A DNA stretch of 64,000 nt from the NCBI RefSeq assembly GCF_034190915.1, contig NW_026947507.1, forward strand, positions 29,936,001-30,000,000. Reading direction: 5' to 3'. This document shows, one piece after another, positions 1-12,720 of the stretch. The translations under genes were made by a program, and so were the position numbers. Below the pieces are notes generated by a model. The model saw only the letters and a program-made list of their open reading frames with translations, was not told the origin of the DNA and ran no database searches. Origin of the DNA: Cavia porcellus (taxonomy: Eukaryota > Chordata > Mammalia > Rodentia > Caviidae). How positions within the stretch are numbered: position 1 is the first letter of the stretch; every line of letters starts with the position of its first letter.

Positions 1-1499
1 CAAGGATTCCTTTAAAGGTCTTTTCAGTCACAAGAATATAAGAGATCCACATCATATCCTATTAATGGTTTGGTGAGCATAAATAAAATATTCTTTAGAA
101 TTTTAAAAACATAAATTATATATTAGGATGCTAGGGGGTGCTATGGTTCAATGAAAATGGTTTTGTTTCCCTAGTAGTCAACAGCTTCAAGGAGTCGTGG
201 AAAGGGATGGGCACAGAGTACCACATAACTTCCACCTGTTTTTCTGTCTGAAGACTGCCTTCCTTAGTGGTAGAACAACTTAAAATTCAACAAGAATGTC
301 TACAGGCAGACAATTTCTCTAGAATGCAACGTATGTGTTAAAAATGAAAAGATAAAACTGCCTAATAATTTTAAAGTTCGTATTGTATTTAATAACTCCA
401 TGCAATTTTGTATAGATTATGCTATGGAATTTAATCATTATCTTCACTATAAATACTACACCCAACACTGCAATTCTTTTTCAAACAGGTCAACAATGGA
501 AACATTTTTCCTTGTAAATGAATTGGACAGTGCTATATCAAGTACTACATTTGAAAGTCAAATTAAGGAGGAGAAACCTGTTTTAAAAATTACTGAGTAT
601 CTCCTGCTCTGTCATAAAAGAAAAACGTTCAAAATATCAACTATTAGAACAATGGTCAATTTTATGAAAGATAACATTAGCATAAAAATAAAACCTAAGT
701 TCCTTTAGGAATTATTTTATTATATCATACTGCAATCCAAAGAAAGTAACTAGAGAAAATAATGAACTTTTACAAACAATTTTCCTAAGTCTATGCAGTG
801 ATACCTAGATTTGGAAAACAAAGTGCTCTTCTCTTTCCATGCCACAAACTACCCTGGTTTGCTCAAATGAAGCACTGAAGTTTTTACTCTGAGAAGCTGT
901 GTGTGTTGTGTACACGGGATACACAACCAAAGAGCAACAAACAAAATTAAAGAATAAGAAGGTGATATTTTGGTTTTAGCCCAACTCAACTATTACTAGT
1001 TTTTTCTGAAAATGCAAGTATAATCTAGAGATAATGTCTTTTCCTTCCAAATGTAAGAAAGATATAGTGTAAATACCGTGGCTATGGCCAAACCTTTTGC
1101 ATCATAAAGAGTAGTTAATTATGTTATGATAATGCATCTCAGGAAGGCTTTAATTTGTTGATAATTTTCAAATTAGAGGTTTTCCTATGCTGGTATAATC
1201 ATGCTCTGAAGCAACATAAAACACATTCCAAGATGCTTAGCAGCACAATCATTTAATTGAGCAGATACCATAGAGTCAGAAAGTGGTCTTCGGTGTAACA
1301 TTTAAGTCTCTGAAATTTATACAAATAGAAATGATCATGCATCTAATCAGCATTTTTCTAGAGAAAACACAGTACAGTTCAGTTTTATTCAAATTGCTTG
1401 GTTAAAAAAGAAACGTAGGGAGGAAAAAGTAGTTTAGTAGAAACAATCTTGCTTATACACGGTGTGGGAAGGAGTATATACTACCAATTTCCAGAAAGA

Positions 1500-1745
1500 A
1501 TGATTTATTTCAATCAAAATTACAAATGCACCTATCCTGTGACTCAGCAATTTAACGTACAAATAAACTAACATAAACACAAAATCTCATACATACAAAA
1601 TTATTCATTACAGCATTATTGTCAGTAACAGAAGTTATTTTTAAAAAGCCTGAATCATAAGGAGACTCATTAAATAATTATGACCATCCACTCAATGGAA
1701 CACTCTATAGTCATTCAGAAGAAAGTAGAACATATATATATATAT
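1500..1745 (+). mobile_element. Old L1 fragment
   Basis: Diverged but ordered like the 3' end of ancient L1 ORF2: 'tgactcagcaattta', 'attcattacagcattattg', 'caatggaacactctatagtc'. Confidence 0.55.
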
Positions 1746-2050
1746 ACAACCATCTAAAGCAGCAGCTAGAGCAGGTTTTATTTGGTTTCCTGACTTCTGC
1801 TTTATCACCACTCTGCCCAAATCCACCTTATCAGGAGACTGAAAGTCAAAGTGTGGCTAAAAAATCACATCTACTTTATTGACTACAATGATGAGTCAAC
1901 TTGGTTCCATGCCTGGCAAACATATAGTAAACACGAAGGTAAGTCAAATATGTACAAAGAGTTCATTCATGTTTTTCTTTGGCAATCAGTCCCTTTTAAA
2001 GTGATTTGGTTTTATGATGTAATTTTACTAGTACTGAGTTGTAGTGGCTT

Positions 2051-2208
2051 AGCCAGGTGTGGTGGCGCATGCCTGTAATCCCAGCACTCAGGAGGCTAAG
2101 GCAGGAGGATCGCTGCGAGTCTGAGACCAGCGTAGGCTACAAAGTGAATTCAAGGCCAGCCTGAAGTGCACAGTGAGACCTTGTCTCAAAAGGACCCCCC
2201 TAAAAAAG
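2051..2208 (+). mobile_element. B1-type SINE
   Basis: 7SL-derived monomer starting AGCCAGGTGTGGTGGCGC, with tctgagaccagc and the duplicated inner segment 'ggctacaaagtgaattcaag', then ttgtctcaaaa. A degenerate A-rich tail follows. Confidence 0.9.
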
Positions 2209-2370
2209 TAGCTGCTTATAATTACATTAAGTAATCTCATATAGCTTCAAAAACAATCACAAATTGGCCCAACTTGCTAATGCAAGTGATCATTGGCAGT
2301 CACTTATAATAAAAATAGGAAAGCAGTTAGGGGCACACCAACTATATAGCCTTTTTCAAGAATTAAACAG

Positions 2371-2956
2371 GAACCCATTTGCCTCCTTGGTGAGCAGCTG
2401 TGGCTCGAGCAAGCAGCAGACGCTCCAGAGGGAGAATCAGCCAGCATCTCCTGAGATCTTGCCATGTTGGAACTTAGGGTGCTGGGAAAGAAAGCAACCT
2501 GCTTGCCTCCCTGGTAAGCAGCCGTGAGCCAGTAGTGCGCGGCTGAGAATCAAACATCCCACCTCACACTCCCCCTCCCCGTTAGCAAACGGGAGCCCGA
2601 GGTCTGAGCATCTCTTGGGAGGCTGACCATATGCAATACAGCAAATATGGGGGATTTCCTTCCACCATCTCTTTGAAGGCAAATATTGTTATCACTGTCT
2701 TGCTTTGTTTTGATTAGCTATATTGCTCTATTCAATATTCTGTTTTGGTAAGTTCCATAATGTTCTGTATTTGGTGTGATTTTGCTATACCTGATTGAAA
2801 GGACAACTATTGTGAAGATAATGAGATATACTATCATACCTATTACTGTTATCCCAGCATCCTGCACCAATTTCACTGCACTACCTCAATTGGCGGTGTT
2901 CTGTCTTGTTCTGTTGTATTTTACTACCTTCAAAATAATTTTTAAAATGAAAAAAA
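2371..2956 (+). mobile_element. Composite A-tailed retroelement, copy 1
   Basis: A 586-bp insertion bounded by the direct repeat AATTAAACAG at 2361-2370 and 2957-2966, ending in a run of A. The 5' third is a GC-rich module with gagatc..gccatgttggaac motifs, related to the 123-bp unit of copy 2. A short C-rich tract and a T-rich body follow ('ttctgttttg', 'gatatactatc', 'attactgttatccc'). No open frame of note. Its A-tail and duplication point to target-primed reverse transcription, as used by L1-dependent elements. The family is not one I recognise. Confidence 0.7.
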
Positions 2957-3089
2957 AATTAAACAGCCAGTTAAAGCAAAGCAAAAGAAAAATGCTCTGC
3001 TTTCAAAGGAACCATACCCCTTGATCAGAAGCACTCAGATAGGTGAGAACTGCACACCCAGCAGTGACATCGAGTCGAAACCTCCTAAT

Positions 3090-3225
3090 TTGTCTGATGA
3101 GGAAGGTAAACCATACAGAGGTGAGACAGCTTGTTCAAGTCACACAGCAGCTATGAAAGATAAGGGCAAACAAGATGGGCCAAATCTCTGGTCTGCTGTT
3201 CTGGTATCTTCAGCACCATCTCTAT
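3090..3225 (-). mobile_element. MIR SINE, diverged
   Basis: 'gatgaggaaggtaaaccata', 'gttcaagtcacacagcagct' follow the reverse MIR core. Confidence 0.5.
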
Positions 3226-3329
3226 GCGCAAAACACAAGTGCTTGTATAAATTCTAAACTTCCAACACTCAAAGTAATAAAGTTAACTGTGTCAATAGAT
3301 TCTCACAGCTGCTTCCACTGATCAATTAT

Positions 3330-3480
3330 TTTACCAGGCACTAGAGCTAAGTGCATGGCATAGCAGCTCACTGTACAAATTACATGTAAGTAAAGAGGGC
3401 TTTGAAGAGGCTGGAGAACTTGCCTAAGGCCACACAACCTGGTACAGGACTGGCAAAGGCAGCTAAATGAGCAGTATTCA
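3330..3480 (-). mobile_element. MIR SINE
   Basis: 'ggctggagaacttgcctaag' and 'gccacacaacctggtacagg' recall the reverse MIR core. Confidence 0.5.
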
Positions 3481-3828
3481 CCCCAATGGGCATCGGTACT
3501 TCAGAAGTACATAAGACATTCTTGTGTTCACGGCTAGGAACTTAACAGGAATATATTTTTAAAGTTACCTTCCATTCATTTCAATGATATAAACATTCTC
3601 TCACAAGTGAACTTACTTAAACAAAAAAATTAAGTAAATGTATATAAAGAAAAACACAGAATTTTTAATAGTTCTTCCAGTACAGAAACAAGAAAATCCT
3701 AGAGGAGATACACAGATTGAAATTTAGAAAACACTGATTTGTGAGATCAGATTGAAGAGTCCAGTCTTTTCATATTAATATCATTCTGCCTTTTGTGGTT
3801 TTATGTATCACTGTAAAAGCAAAGTGTG

Positions 3829-3980
3829 CTTTTTTTGTTTTTGGAGACAGGGTCTCACTATTTAGTTCAGGCTCATCTTGAATTCACTATGTAACCCAGG
3901 TGGCCTTGAACTCATGGGGACTCTCCTGTCTTAGCCACCCTGAGTCCTGTTACAAGCATGTACCACCACGCCCGGTGCAG
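3829..3980 (-). mobile_element. B1-type SINE
   Basis: Reverse B1: 'ggagacagggtctcacta', 'aggtggccttgaactcatgg', ending 'ccaccacgcccggtg'. Confidence 0.85.
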
Positions 3981-4296
3981 AATTTTACCTAGCACTGTCA
4001 TAATTCAAAGGCTTATTTTCTACTGAAGGAGATAAACTGTACTATCAGTAAAAAAGTAGAAAACACCTAGCAATATAAAGAAGTGATTTCTCAATGTGCT
4101 ATTGCTCATAAAAAATATCTTTGAGCACTGTCACTAAAAATTCCAACAAATAAATTTATGTCTCTGAAATATTTTTCTGAACTTTCTAGAGCAAAGGAGC
4201 AGCTGATAAGCCCATATCAGTATGGGCTTAGGTACTGCAGACTGAACCAGAGCCTTTGCATTCAACTACCTCCTAGCTCTTTTTCACTTTAAAAAA

Positions 4297-4434
4297 AAAT
4301 TTTTTTTTTTTTTTTTTTGAGACAGGGTCTCACTAAGTCATTTAGTTACTCAGGCTGGACTGGAAATTGCAATCCTCCTGACTCAGGCTTCCAGAATGCT
4401 GGAATTACAGGTGTGAGCCACCATGCCTGGCTAA
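4297..4434 (-). mobile_element. B1-type SINE
   Basis: Poly-T then gagacagggtctcac, 'ttacaggtgtgagccacc' and atgcctggcta: a reverse 7SL-derived monomer lacking the inner duplication of most other copies. Confidence 0.85.
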
Positions 4435-5680
4435 CAATTATGCTTTTTATATGAAGTAGAATTAAGTCAATACATTAAATTTCTCATTACCAGATACAAT
4501 CAACCACTTTCACCAATGTGCATCTTCAGAAATCTGCATTCAGTCTCCAAATTATAAATAAGCCATGTTCCTCCAAGTTTATTTTGTCAATGAGTCACTC
4601 AACTCACTGCTCAGTCACAGAAACAGTGTTGTGAATGGTGTAAGTCATGTTATCAGTGAACAGGGTCACTCTATGAGCTGCTGGGGTCCAGGGGAGATGT
4701 GGGTGCACTAGACACGGAAGAGTTTCCTTCTTCTTTTGGGGATGAAGGGCTGGCCTGGTGCCGGGTTCTGAAATTGGAAGTGTTTGTCCTGGGCATCCTG
4801 CCATCCCCTAAGTCACACTTCTGCCTCTCCAATGTGAAGCCTCAGCCAGCAGGAGCCAGCCCAGTCCTCCCTGCACTTAACTAGGACTTCTTACAGGTGC
4901 CATGCACACGCCCCTACTACACAGTCCTGGTTAACAGCCTGCTTAACAACCAAGACAATGTACCGCTCAGAATTACAAACCCCCTTTTTTGGGATACAGT
5001 TCTGTAACCTTGTTGATAGAACCCCCATGTCTTTTTTTTTTTGTACAAAACACCTTGTTTATACGGTACTGTAATTTTTGGTGAATGGGTTGTACAGTAT
5101 AGTACTTTTATGTTCTGTTATACATTACAGTACTTTATGGAAGAGTCATACAAACAAAAGCAAAGTGACACTAGAGTGTCTTTGTTCTCAATATGCTAAT
5201 GTACACAGAATACACAATTCCTTATCTAGTGATCGATTCATTTAAAGACTCAGTGCAGGAATGGAGCTTGGTCACTGAGGAGGAATGTCTGTATTTCATC
5301 CTCTGAACACATCTCACTTGTCTTCTTGCTCCCAACACATCTTACTCAAGATCCAACCCTTGGGATAGCCACTGCCTGAGGGGTAAAAAGAATAAATTTT
5401 AACAAAAAGAAAAAAATCTTACTAACTCACATGACCATTAACAACACAAGATCTTCCATTTCACATTCCTTCCAGAGCTAAAGTCTTAAGAGACACCTAA
5501 GCAGGGCACACTTGTAACCAAGGACTCTCCAAGGGTATTTTTAATGAAGTAGAAAGAGCAAGAGTGTGGAAAGAAGAAAGAAACAAGGGGGTGATGTGAC
5601 CTCCAGGTAGCCTGAAAGCTATCTCCCCTACACTTCTTTTTTATAGCTGATATTTCATTATTTTCATTACGGGTGGTTCT

Positions 5681-5778
5681 TTTTTGTTTTTTTTGTTTTT
5701 TTTTTTTTGGTACTGGGAATCCAACTCACAACCTCACATTTGCCAGGCAGGCATTTATGCCACTCCCTGGTCCTCCCC
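5681..5778 (-). mobile_element. ID-type SINE
   Basis: Poly-T, then 'ggtactgggaatccaactca' and 'gccactccctggtcc': the reverse of a tRNA-derived ID head and its A-rich tail, diverged. Confidence 0.65.
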
Positions 5779-5784
5779 ACATTT

Positions 5785-6690
5785 TTTATAAGTTGATATT
5801 AGCTACACAAATCAATGGGTTTCATTTCAGCATGTAATCCCTCCACCTCCACTCCCTGCTTCTCTGTTTTATATTCTGGGGGGCTCAACATGTATAATGT
5901 ATTTTGTCAGATCCATCCCCATTATCCATCCTTTCACTCTCTTCCCCTCCCTACTCCCTTCCTCTTCTCTAGTAATAGTCTCCCTTCTAATTTCTTGTCA
6001 TCTTCTGGGTTCCAAATATTAGGGAGAACACCTGCTATTTGTCCTTTTGAGTCTAACTTACTTCACTTAACATGAGGATCTCTAGATCCATCTACTTTTC
6101 TGTAAATGACTATTTTGTTCTTTTTCATGGCTGAATATTGCATTGTGCACATATATCAATTATTCATTCATCTGTCAATGGCCACCCAGGCTGGTTCCAC
6201 ATTGTTGGCCACTTGTACAGGCTGCTTCAATGAACAAAGGTACTTGGGTACTCCTGTGGACGTGCTGACTTTAATTCCTCCAGCTGCACACCACGGGGAT
6301 GGATTGAATAGCTCTATCTTTCACTTTCTGAAGAATCTTCGTATGATTTCAATGGTGGCTTTACTAATTTAAATTCTCATCAGCAGTGTAGAAGAGTTCC
6401 TTTTCCCCACATCCTCACCAGCACTTTTTGTTTTGTTCTGAGACAGAGTCTTGCTATATATAATCCAAGCTGGCCTTGAACTCATTACGTAACCCAGGTT
6501 GACCCTGAATTCACAGCTGTCCTCCAGCCTCACCCTCCTGAGTACTAGGACTGCGGGCATGTGCCACACAATGCATGGCTCACCAGCACTTTTTTGTATT
6601 CTTGACTATAGCTATTCTGATTAGAATAAGATGGAATCTCAATGCATTTCTGATTTGTATTTCTCTCAGTTTCTCTTAAAGCTCTATCTA
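5785..6690 (-). mobile_element. L1 retrotransposon fragment, reverse orientation
   Basis: Reads as the reverse complement of L1 3' sequence: 'cttacttcacttaacatgag', 'atggctgaatattgcattg', and 'cccacatcctcaccagc'. A B1-type SINE splits it at 6430-6580. Confidence 0.7.
6430..6580 (-). mobile_element. B1-type SINE inserted in L1
   Basis: Reverse B1 ('ctgagacagagtcttgcta' to 'catgtgccacacaatgc') flanked by the direct repeat CACCAGCACTTTT on both sides (about 6417 and 6582), a clear target-site duplication within the L1 fragment. Confidence 0.85.
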
Positions 6691-6694
6691 ATTT

Positions 6695-6800
6695 GACAGT
6701 GGCTCAGACAAGGAAGACAGCACCTACTTTGCAGAGCTGTTGGAAAAATTAAGTAAGTTGGTCAACCGTTTAATACAGTGCCTAGTACATGGCCCTGTAA
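6695..6800 (+). mobile_element. MIR SINE, partial
   Basis: 'agagctgttggaaaaattaa' and 'acagtgcctagtacatggc' match the 3' half of MIR. Confidence 0.45.
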
Positions 6801-6933
6801 TATATGAGTTCTGATTCAAGACTTACTTTCTTGGATTGAATTGAGTACTGAATTGTATGACAATGGAAAAACCTGAGTTACTCTCCCAAGATGATGTTCT
6901 ATCCAACATCATTCACAATGAAGTGGGGTTTTC

Positions 6934-7086
6934 TGGGTTTTGTTTTTTGAGAGATGATCTCACTATGAGGTTCAGGCTGTCCTGGAGCTCCCTTATACAG
7001 CCCAGGCTGACCTTGAACTCATAGCAATCCTCCTGCCTCAGCCTCCTGAGTGCTGGGATGATAGGTGTGTGTCACCGCACCTAGCT
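6934..7086 (-). mobile_element. B1-type SINE
   Basis: 'tatacagcccaggctgacct', 'ctgcctcagcctcctgagtg' and 'gtgtgtcaccgcacc' in reverse B1 order, with the inner duplication. Confidence 0.88.
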
Positions 7087-7621
7087 GAAGTGGATTTTTA
7101 AAATCAAATATTCCAAGCATAAAAGATGTAATCAAGAATAAGTCACAAAAGAAACCATATACAAAAATGAGAGAAGCATTTGGTGCATAAGTATAAATGG
7201 AAATTTAAATCTTTTATGTTCCACATAAAGTTACTTAAGACATAAATCTCAAAATGACTCAACTGTGAGAGCATCATCAAAGACTATCCATTTGTCATGT
7301 AAAGTCACAAGTAACTTTAATCAGTAATGTTTCTGAAGTATTTAGCTCTGTCCCAACTAAGAATTTAAAATACTGAAAATCTGATATTAGTTTCATAAGA
7401 TAGCTTTATGATAGCTGTCTCAAAGTAGCTAACCTCAATGGCTTGTACATATTAATTTTATAAAATAAGTATATTTGGCCTGCATTCTTAACTCATATGG
7501 AATAAAAACATAATAGAGTTGCAATGACTGCAAAATGGAAGTTGGTCAAATATTTTGGTTAAAACTATGATTATCAAATTCAGGCTCAGAATATAAGCCA
7601 CTAACACCAAAACTCAATTCT

Positions 7622-7785
7622 ATCCAGGCATGGTAGTGCATGGCTCTACGCCCAGCACTTGGGAAGCTGAGGCAAGAGGATCACTGCAAGTTCGAGATCA
7701 GCCTGGGCTACCTGGTGAACTTTCGACCAGTCTGAGGTATAAAGTGAGACGACAACAACCACCACAAAAACCAGCAACAACAAAA
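7622..7785 (+). mobile_element. B1-type SINE
   Basis: CCAGGCATGGTAGTGCATGG, 'agcacttgggaagctgaggc', 'atcagcctgggctacc', and an A/C-rich tail. Confidence 0.88.
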
Positions 7786-8007
7786 ATCCCTCAATTCTAA
7801 AAACAGTAATTTAGAATTTTCTTCCTTTGGATGGTAATACATTTTGCTGTATTTTTAAAATTTTTATTAGGACATTTTGCAGTACATGACAATTACATTC
7901 ATCATGGGGAATTGGTATGTGCACATAACAAATCTTGATACCTTTTCCATCCTTTTCCTTCACCGCTTGGTCACCTTTCTATTTGTAAAAGTTTTATCAG
8001 TGTAGGG

Positions 8008-8110
8008 CCTGGGATTTAGCTCAGTGGCATAAGTGCCTGCCTAGCAAGCACGAGGTTGTGGGTTTGATCACTGGTCCCAAAATAAAAATAAATAACAAAT
8101 AAATACAAAA
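8008..8110 (+). mobile_element. ID-type SINE
   Basis: 'gcctgggatttagctcagtg' holds the tRNA A-box. 'gttgtgggtttgatcactgg' holds a B-box-like segment. Ends in an AATAAATAAC-type tail. Confidence 0.85.
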
Positions 8111-8260
8111 AGATTTATCTCCGTTTCCTATTATGTATGTATCTTTCATTTTGTTCTTTATTTATAATCTAGGTTTCTCACATAAGAGAAATCATGATAT
8201 TTTAAGTTTGTGTACCTGATTTATTTCACTTAGTATGCTCTCAAGGTGCTTCCATTTTTC

Positions 8261-8377
8261 TTTTCTTTTTTTTTTTTTTTTTTTGTCTTTTTCATTTTTA
8301 TCGGTACCAGGGATTGAACTCACGACTGCCTGCTTGTAAGGCAGGCGCTTATGCTGCTGAGCTAAATCCCCAGCCCC
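8261..8377 (-). mobile_element. ID-type SINE with 16-bp target duplication
   Basis: Reverse ID: poly-T, 'tatcggtaccagggattgaa', 'ctgctgagctaaatcccc', 'agcccc'. Bounded by perfect copies of GGTGCTTCCATTTTTC at 8245-8260 and 8378-8393, so the insertion is fairly young. Confidence 0.93.
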
Positions 8378-9039
8378 GGTGCTTCCATTTTTCCACGAAC
8401 AATAAATTTTATTGGCCTGGTAAAGTGATAAAATACCACGTTAAAAAATTTCTAATAATAAAGAGATTTCTAGATATTAGAGTATCGGGAAAATTCACTT
8501 CCACAGTAGAAATGCCTACAGATTGATCACAATTAACCACTAATTCTAAAGGTTTAATTCAAGAAATTTTTATCTATTTACTTTTTAAAGTTTTAACCTG
8601 TGTCTTCCAAGCATACCATCTGCCAGACTGTTTTGCTCACAAAGCAGTTATTCTCTAACTCAGGTAAAACAGAACACAAATGGAGAAGGAATAAGGCTTC
8701 CTGAGACCCTGCTGGAGAATTACTCCTCCTTCTGCCACTGCTCTACGGCACAGATTCGGAGAGCAGCTATAATCAGAGACACCGCAGGTACTCTCATCAC
8801 CCCAGAGTGGCACCCCCACACCACCTTTGATACACAAGATTTACTGAGTAAGGAGAACTCTACGCACATTAGAGCACTTTATATGTGGTGATTGGGTGAG
8901 TGAGGGAAGGTCGATGAGCCCTTCTCTACCTAATCACCTCCAACAATCTTAATGAGGTTTCCTGCTCCTTTGTAGTCTCAAGTCTTTTTACTGTTGCCCA
9001 TGTCTTATTTCTATTCAGCACTCAGAGAACATTTACAAG

Positions 9040-9190
9040 CTTTTTCTGGTGTATTTTACAGATTTCTATGACATAGCAAAGCATTATTAGTCTCATTTAA
9101 TAGCTGAGAAACAGGTTGTAGTATTATTCAAGGCCAATCTTAAATTCAAGAGTGAAGCTTTAATATAATAATTAGCCAAAGTCCACTGGT
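9040..9190 (-). mobile_element. MIR SINE, diverged
   Basis: 'ttattagtctcatttaatag' followed by 'ctgagaaacaggttgtag' and 'aaattcaagagtgaagc' keeps reverse MIR order. Confidence 0.5.
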
Positions 9191-9397
9191 CCATGAAGTT
9201 TTCTAGTAGAGAACCATTCTAAAGGTTTGCTGTAATTACTTTCAGAGTTGTTCAACAGTAATTCACCCAGCATTATATACTATTTTAAATGACTTTATCC
9301 TAAGAGGTCACTAAGAACATTTATAAAACTGCTCAGCAGATATTGTTGCTCACCTGGAAGATGAACTTTCTAGTTAACTTCTTTGACCTCTTTAGAA

Positions 9398-9436
9398 GGA
9401 AACTTCTAAATGTGTTTTGGAAACTTCTAAATGTGT
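9398..9436 (+). repeat. 21-bp tandem duplication
   Basis: GGAAACTTCTAAATGTGT occurs at 9398 and again at 9419, a single direct duplication. Confidence 0.85.
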
Positions 9437-10499
9437 GGTCGAGGGTGAGAATGCTCATCTGATCAAGATAACTAAAGGACAGTGGGAGAAGAGCACATCT
9501 GGAACGTGCCTATAAGCTTAGAACATAATCAAGCTTATGGTTATAGACTGTCAGAAAAAATTACTTGTAAGATTTTAAATGACCAGAGTATTATATGTCC
9601 ATAAGGAGATGAGTAAAAATTCAAAATATCAGGAGCCCCTGTACTCACGTTGAGAAATTCTACCTCAATGAACCACTGTGGTTGGTAGAAATCATTACAT
9701 CCTCAAGGGTTTCACGGCGGAAAAAGATAACTGCCAGATTACCAAAAACCTCAGAAATGGATTATCTGAATAGCAAATATTTCAGAGTTGTCTAGTGCAG
9801 TGCTCTGAAAGAAGAGAGACAATGGAATTCACGGTATACAGGCAGTATTCAAATCCCTTGAAACAGGTTCTGCAGGGTGACTATGGTTCAGGAGTTCTCT
9901 TATCTCTTTAAACTTGTGATTACACACTCACTAAGTGATCCTCTGATCACAAATCCTTTCCCTTTGGTACTCAGATTCTGGAATGATGCACACTACATGA
10001 CGCATACATACATAATACGGAAATATCTGCTACCCTACTGAAGATCAGTTTAAGACCATCAAGGTCCAAATCTAAACCTTTCAATTTTGGCAAGTCTGAG
10101 CTACTACCCTAAATTCTGATCAATTCTGAAGAAGCTAACAAACCAGTTTCTAGGCCTGAAAAGCCAAGAAACAGATGAGCATTTGATGCCTTATCACCAC
10201 TACCTCTCTGTTCTCTCTCATTAAAGTCCTTTAGGAAATGTCATCCAGCTTTCCCCCAAGTATTTGCCCAATCTGACCACTGTTCACTGGCTCACGCTGG
10301 AAACCTAGACCCGTAGCACTACGTCTTTGTAAGCAGCTCACCCCAGCAGACACCTACATGACTTTTCAACTCATGCTACTACCCCTACCATCCACGCTCC
10401 ACACAGCAGCTGCAGGAAGGGAGTAATCTGACACATAACCCCTGCTAAGATTAAAATGGAATAAAATTCCAACTCCTTACCAAACTCTCAGATTTCATT

Positions 10500-10890
10500 T
10501 TATACAACCCCATTTACCTGCCTAGGCTCATCTTTCTCTACTCTCTCCATAATGCACTCTCAAACAACACTCATCATTTTCTTTCTGGCCCCTAAACATG
10601 CCAAGCTTATTTCCATCTCAGGTCCTCTGTTCCTGATGGTTTTTCCTGGTATTTTCTTCACTGTATCTTTGGTCTCTACTTCTCTTCATTTGGCTCTCTG
10701 CTCATATGCCTCCTCTCCAGAGAACAATCCTGTGTGTCGGAGGGGTATTATTTACCCTGCCCCTACCTTTCTCCTCAATATAAAGGTTTTAGCGACAGGA
10801 TCTTGTCTGTCCTGCTCAACACTGCATTCTCAATGGCCAGGACACTGCCTGGCATATAATAGATGTCCCATAAATATTTAATAAACTATT
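10500..10890 (+). mobile_element. L2 LINE fragment
   Basis: Contains the L2 3' order: 'ctctgctcatatgcctcctc' with a following 'tccagagaac', then 'ggacactgcctggcatataa' and 'ataaatatttaataaac'. Confidence 0.65.
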
Positions 10891-11609
10891 GACTAAAAAC
10901 TGGAGTTCATCAGGATTAATACTGGCAGTCAGTGAGAGGGGGGTGTGAGTAGCAAGATCAACAGCTTAGAAGCAGGAAAAGGAAAGGACAAAGCCTGCAT
11001 AAAGCAGTGAGAAGGTTTTAACCCCTACCTGATCTAGCCCGGGCCACATGCAGATCTGATCTTAGATCTTTCAGTGCAGTCTGATTTAGTCCTAACAAAC
11101 TCTGACCAAAGTCATCAAGTTTATTAGGTATTGAATCCATGATTATGGTTGTTCCCCTCAACATAATCCTGCTTATCAAGCCACTGTTTGAACCCCAAAG
11201 TCCCACATGACATGACCCAAATGCATGGGTCCAGCTCCCAACAGGGACTCCAACTTCCTTAACGCTGGTGGTGACAACCCCAGCCCTTGCCAAGTCTCTT
11301 TCTAGGGCACACTGCATGACTTCCAGGTCTGCCTAACAGTGGGCACCTCTGCACCTCCAGTTCCTCCATGGTGCCTCCTGCTGCCCTGCCCCTGCACCTT
11401 TCACTCGCTTCTGAATATACTGGCTACTCCTGAATTCTCATGTTGACAGGGTTAAACAGTAGCCAGTGCTGGCGCCTTTGGGCTGATATTCCTCTTCCTA
11501 ACCCCCAGTCATTTCTAGCTCAAGTTCTACTTTGAATCAGGTTGCTGGTAAGCACTGTGTCTCCCCACCACATGCCCGGCTATAATTAGTAAGATAACTT
11601 CACAAGCTC

Positions 11610-11800
11610 TAATGGAAGGAAGGATGTCACTATCCCTCTTTTATAGACATGAAAATAAGACTCAGGGAGGTTAAACGACTTAGACAAGGTCACATGGCTT
11701 TTAAATAGCAAACCATGATCCAAATTCAGCCTAAGTACATGATCTACTTATTATGCTGTTTATAGCACTGTTTATAGCACTAGGGCAGAGTGCTTAGCAG
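11610..11800 (-). mobile_element. MIR SINE
   Basis: 'ctttatag' type text with 'gactcagggaggttaaacga', 'agacaaggtcacatggcttt': the MIR core in reverse. Confidence 0.75.
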
Positions 11801-12205
11801 ACGCCCATTTAACTGATAGCCTTAAATGTGCATTTTCAAAACAAATATCCATCTAATAGGAATTTCATTTCAACATTTATCTCCACAACACAGAAACATA
11901 CACCGCATGCACATTCTTCAGCAGACTCTACTGAGCCTGCTCACTTCACTAAGTTGCCCTTCTCACACCCAGGGGAAACTGCATCCCGTTACGTGCCTGC
12001 ATGCTTCTGCTTCTCTAGCTGAACTGTGATTTACACTCTTGTACACATTTCATTTGCTCCCTCGTCTATTTATGAAAATTGTTGTTATTCAAATTGCATA
12101 ATTTAAATAAATATATATAATCCAATGAAATGTGAATGTAAAAGAGTTGCTTTATAAAAACTATGTTGATTGCCCTAGAGTGACTTGATCAATGTGTAAA
12201 TGTAA

Positions 12206-12316
12206 AAAAAAAATTTTTTTTTTGTCTTTTTCGTTTTTATTGGTACCAGGGATCGAACTGACGACTGCCTGCTTGCAAGGCAGGTGCTTATGCCGCTGAG
12301 CTAAATCCCCAGCCCC
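12206..12316 (-). mobile_element. ID-type SINE
   Basis: Reverse ID nearly identical to the copy at 8261: 'ggtaccagggatcgaactga', 'gccgctgagctaaatccc', cagcccc. T/A-rich flanks make the duplication uncertain. Confidence 0.9.
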
Positions 12317-12561
12317 CATAAAAAATATTTTTAACCAAGTTAGATTTGGGAGGCATGAAAGCAAAAATTTTATAATCTAAAGAACAGTACACTGTGATAC
12401 CATTTTAAGTGTCCAGCTCTTATTGCAATGAAAAAACAAAGTAAAAAGTGATAGTTAATGCATGACTACTGTATGATTTGTGCAAGAAAGAAATAGTAGG
12501 TCAGGTCTCCAATTAGCCCATTACACTTAGTTTTCAACACAAGACTGATACATAATTGCAC

Positions 12562-12720
12562 TTTTTTTTTTTTTTTTTTTTTTGAGACAAGGTCTCATTA
12601 TGTAGTCCAGGGTGCCTGTCAACTCACTAGGTAACTGAGGCTGGCCTTGAACTCATGGTGAAACTCCTGCCTCAACTTCCTAAGGGCTGGGGTTATAGGC
12701 ATGCACTACCACATCCAGCC
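12562..12720 (-). mobile_element. B1-type SINE
   Basis: 22-base poly-T, gagacaaggtctcattatg, 'gaggctggccttgaactcat', 'gcatgcactaccacatcc'. Confidence 0.9.

Larger units (their letters stand above)
7855..8395 (-). mobile_element. L1 fragment, reverse orientation, with two ID insertions
   Basis: 'tttttattaggacattttgc', 'gatttatttcacttagtatg' and 'tctcaaggtgcttccat' are typical reverse L1 3' sequence. It is interrupted by ID elements at 8008-8110 (+) and 8261-8377 (-). Confidence 0.6.

Noticed and set aside
8008..8110. ID elements as functional tRNA genes
   Set aside because: They keep A-box and B-box segments but lack a foldable anticodon arm and mature 3' end, and carry A-rich tails: tRNA-derived SINEs.
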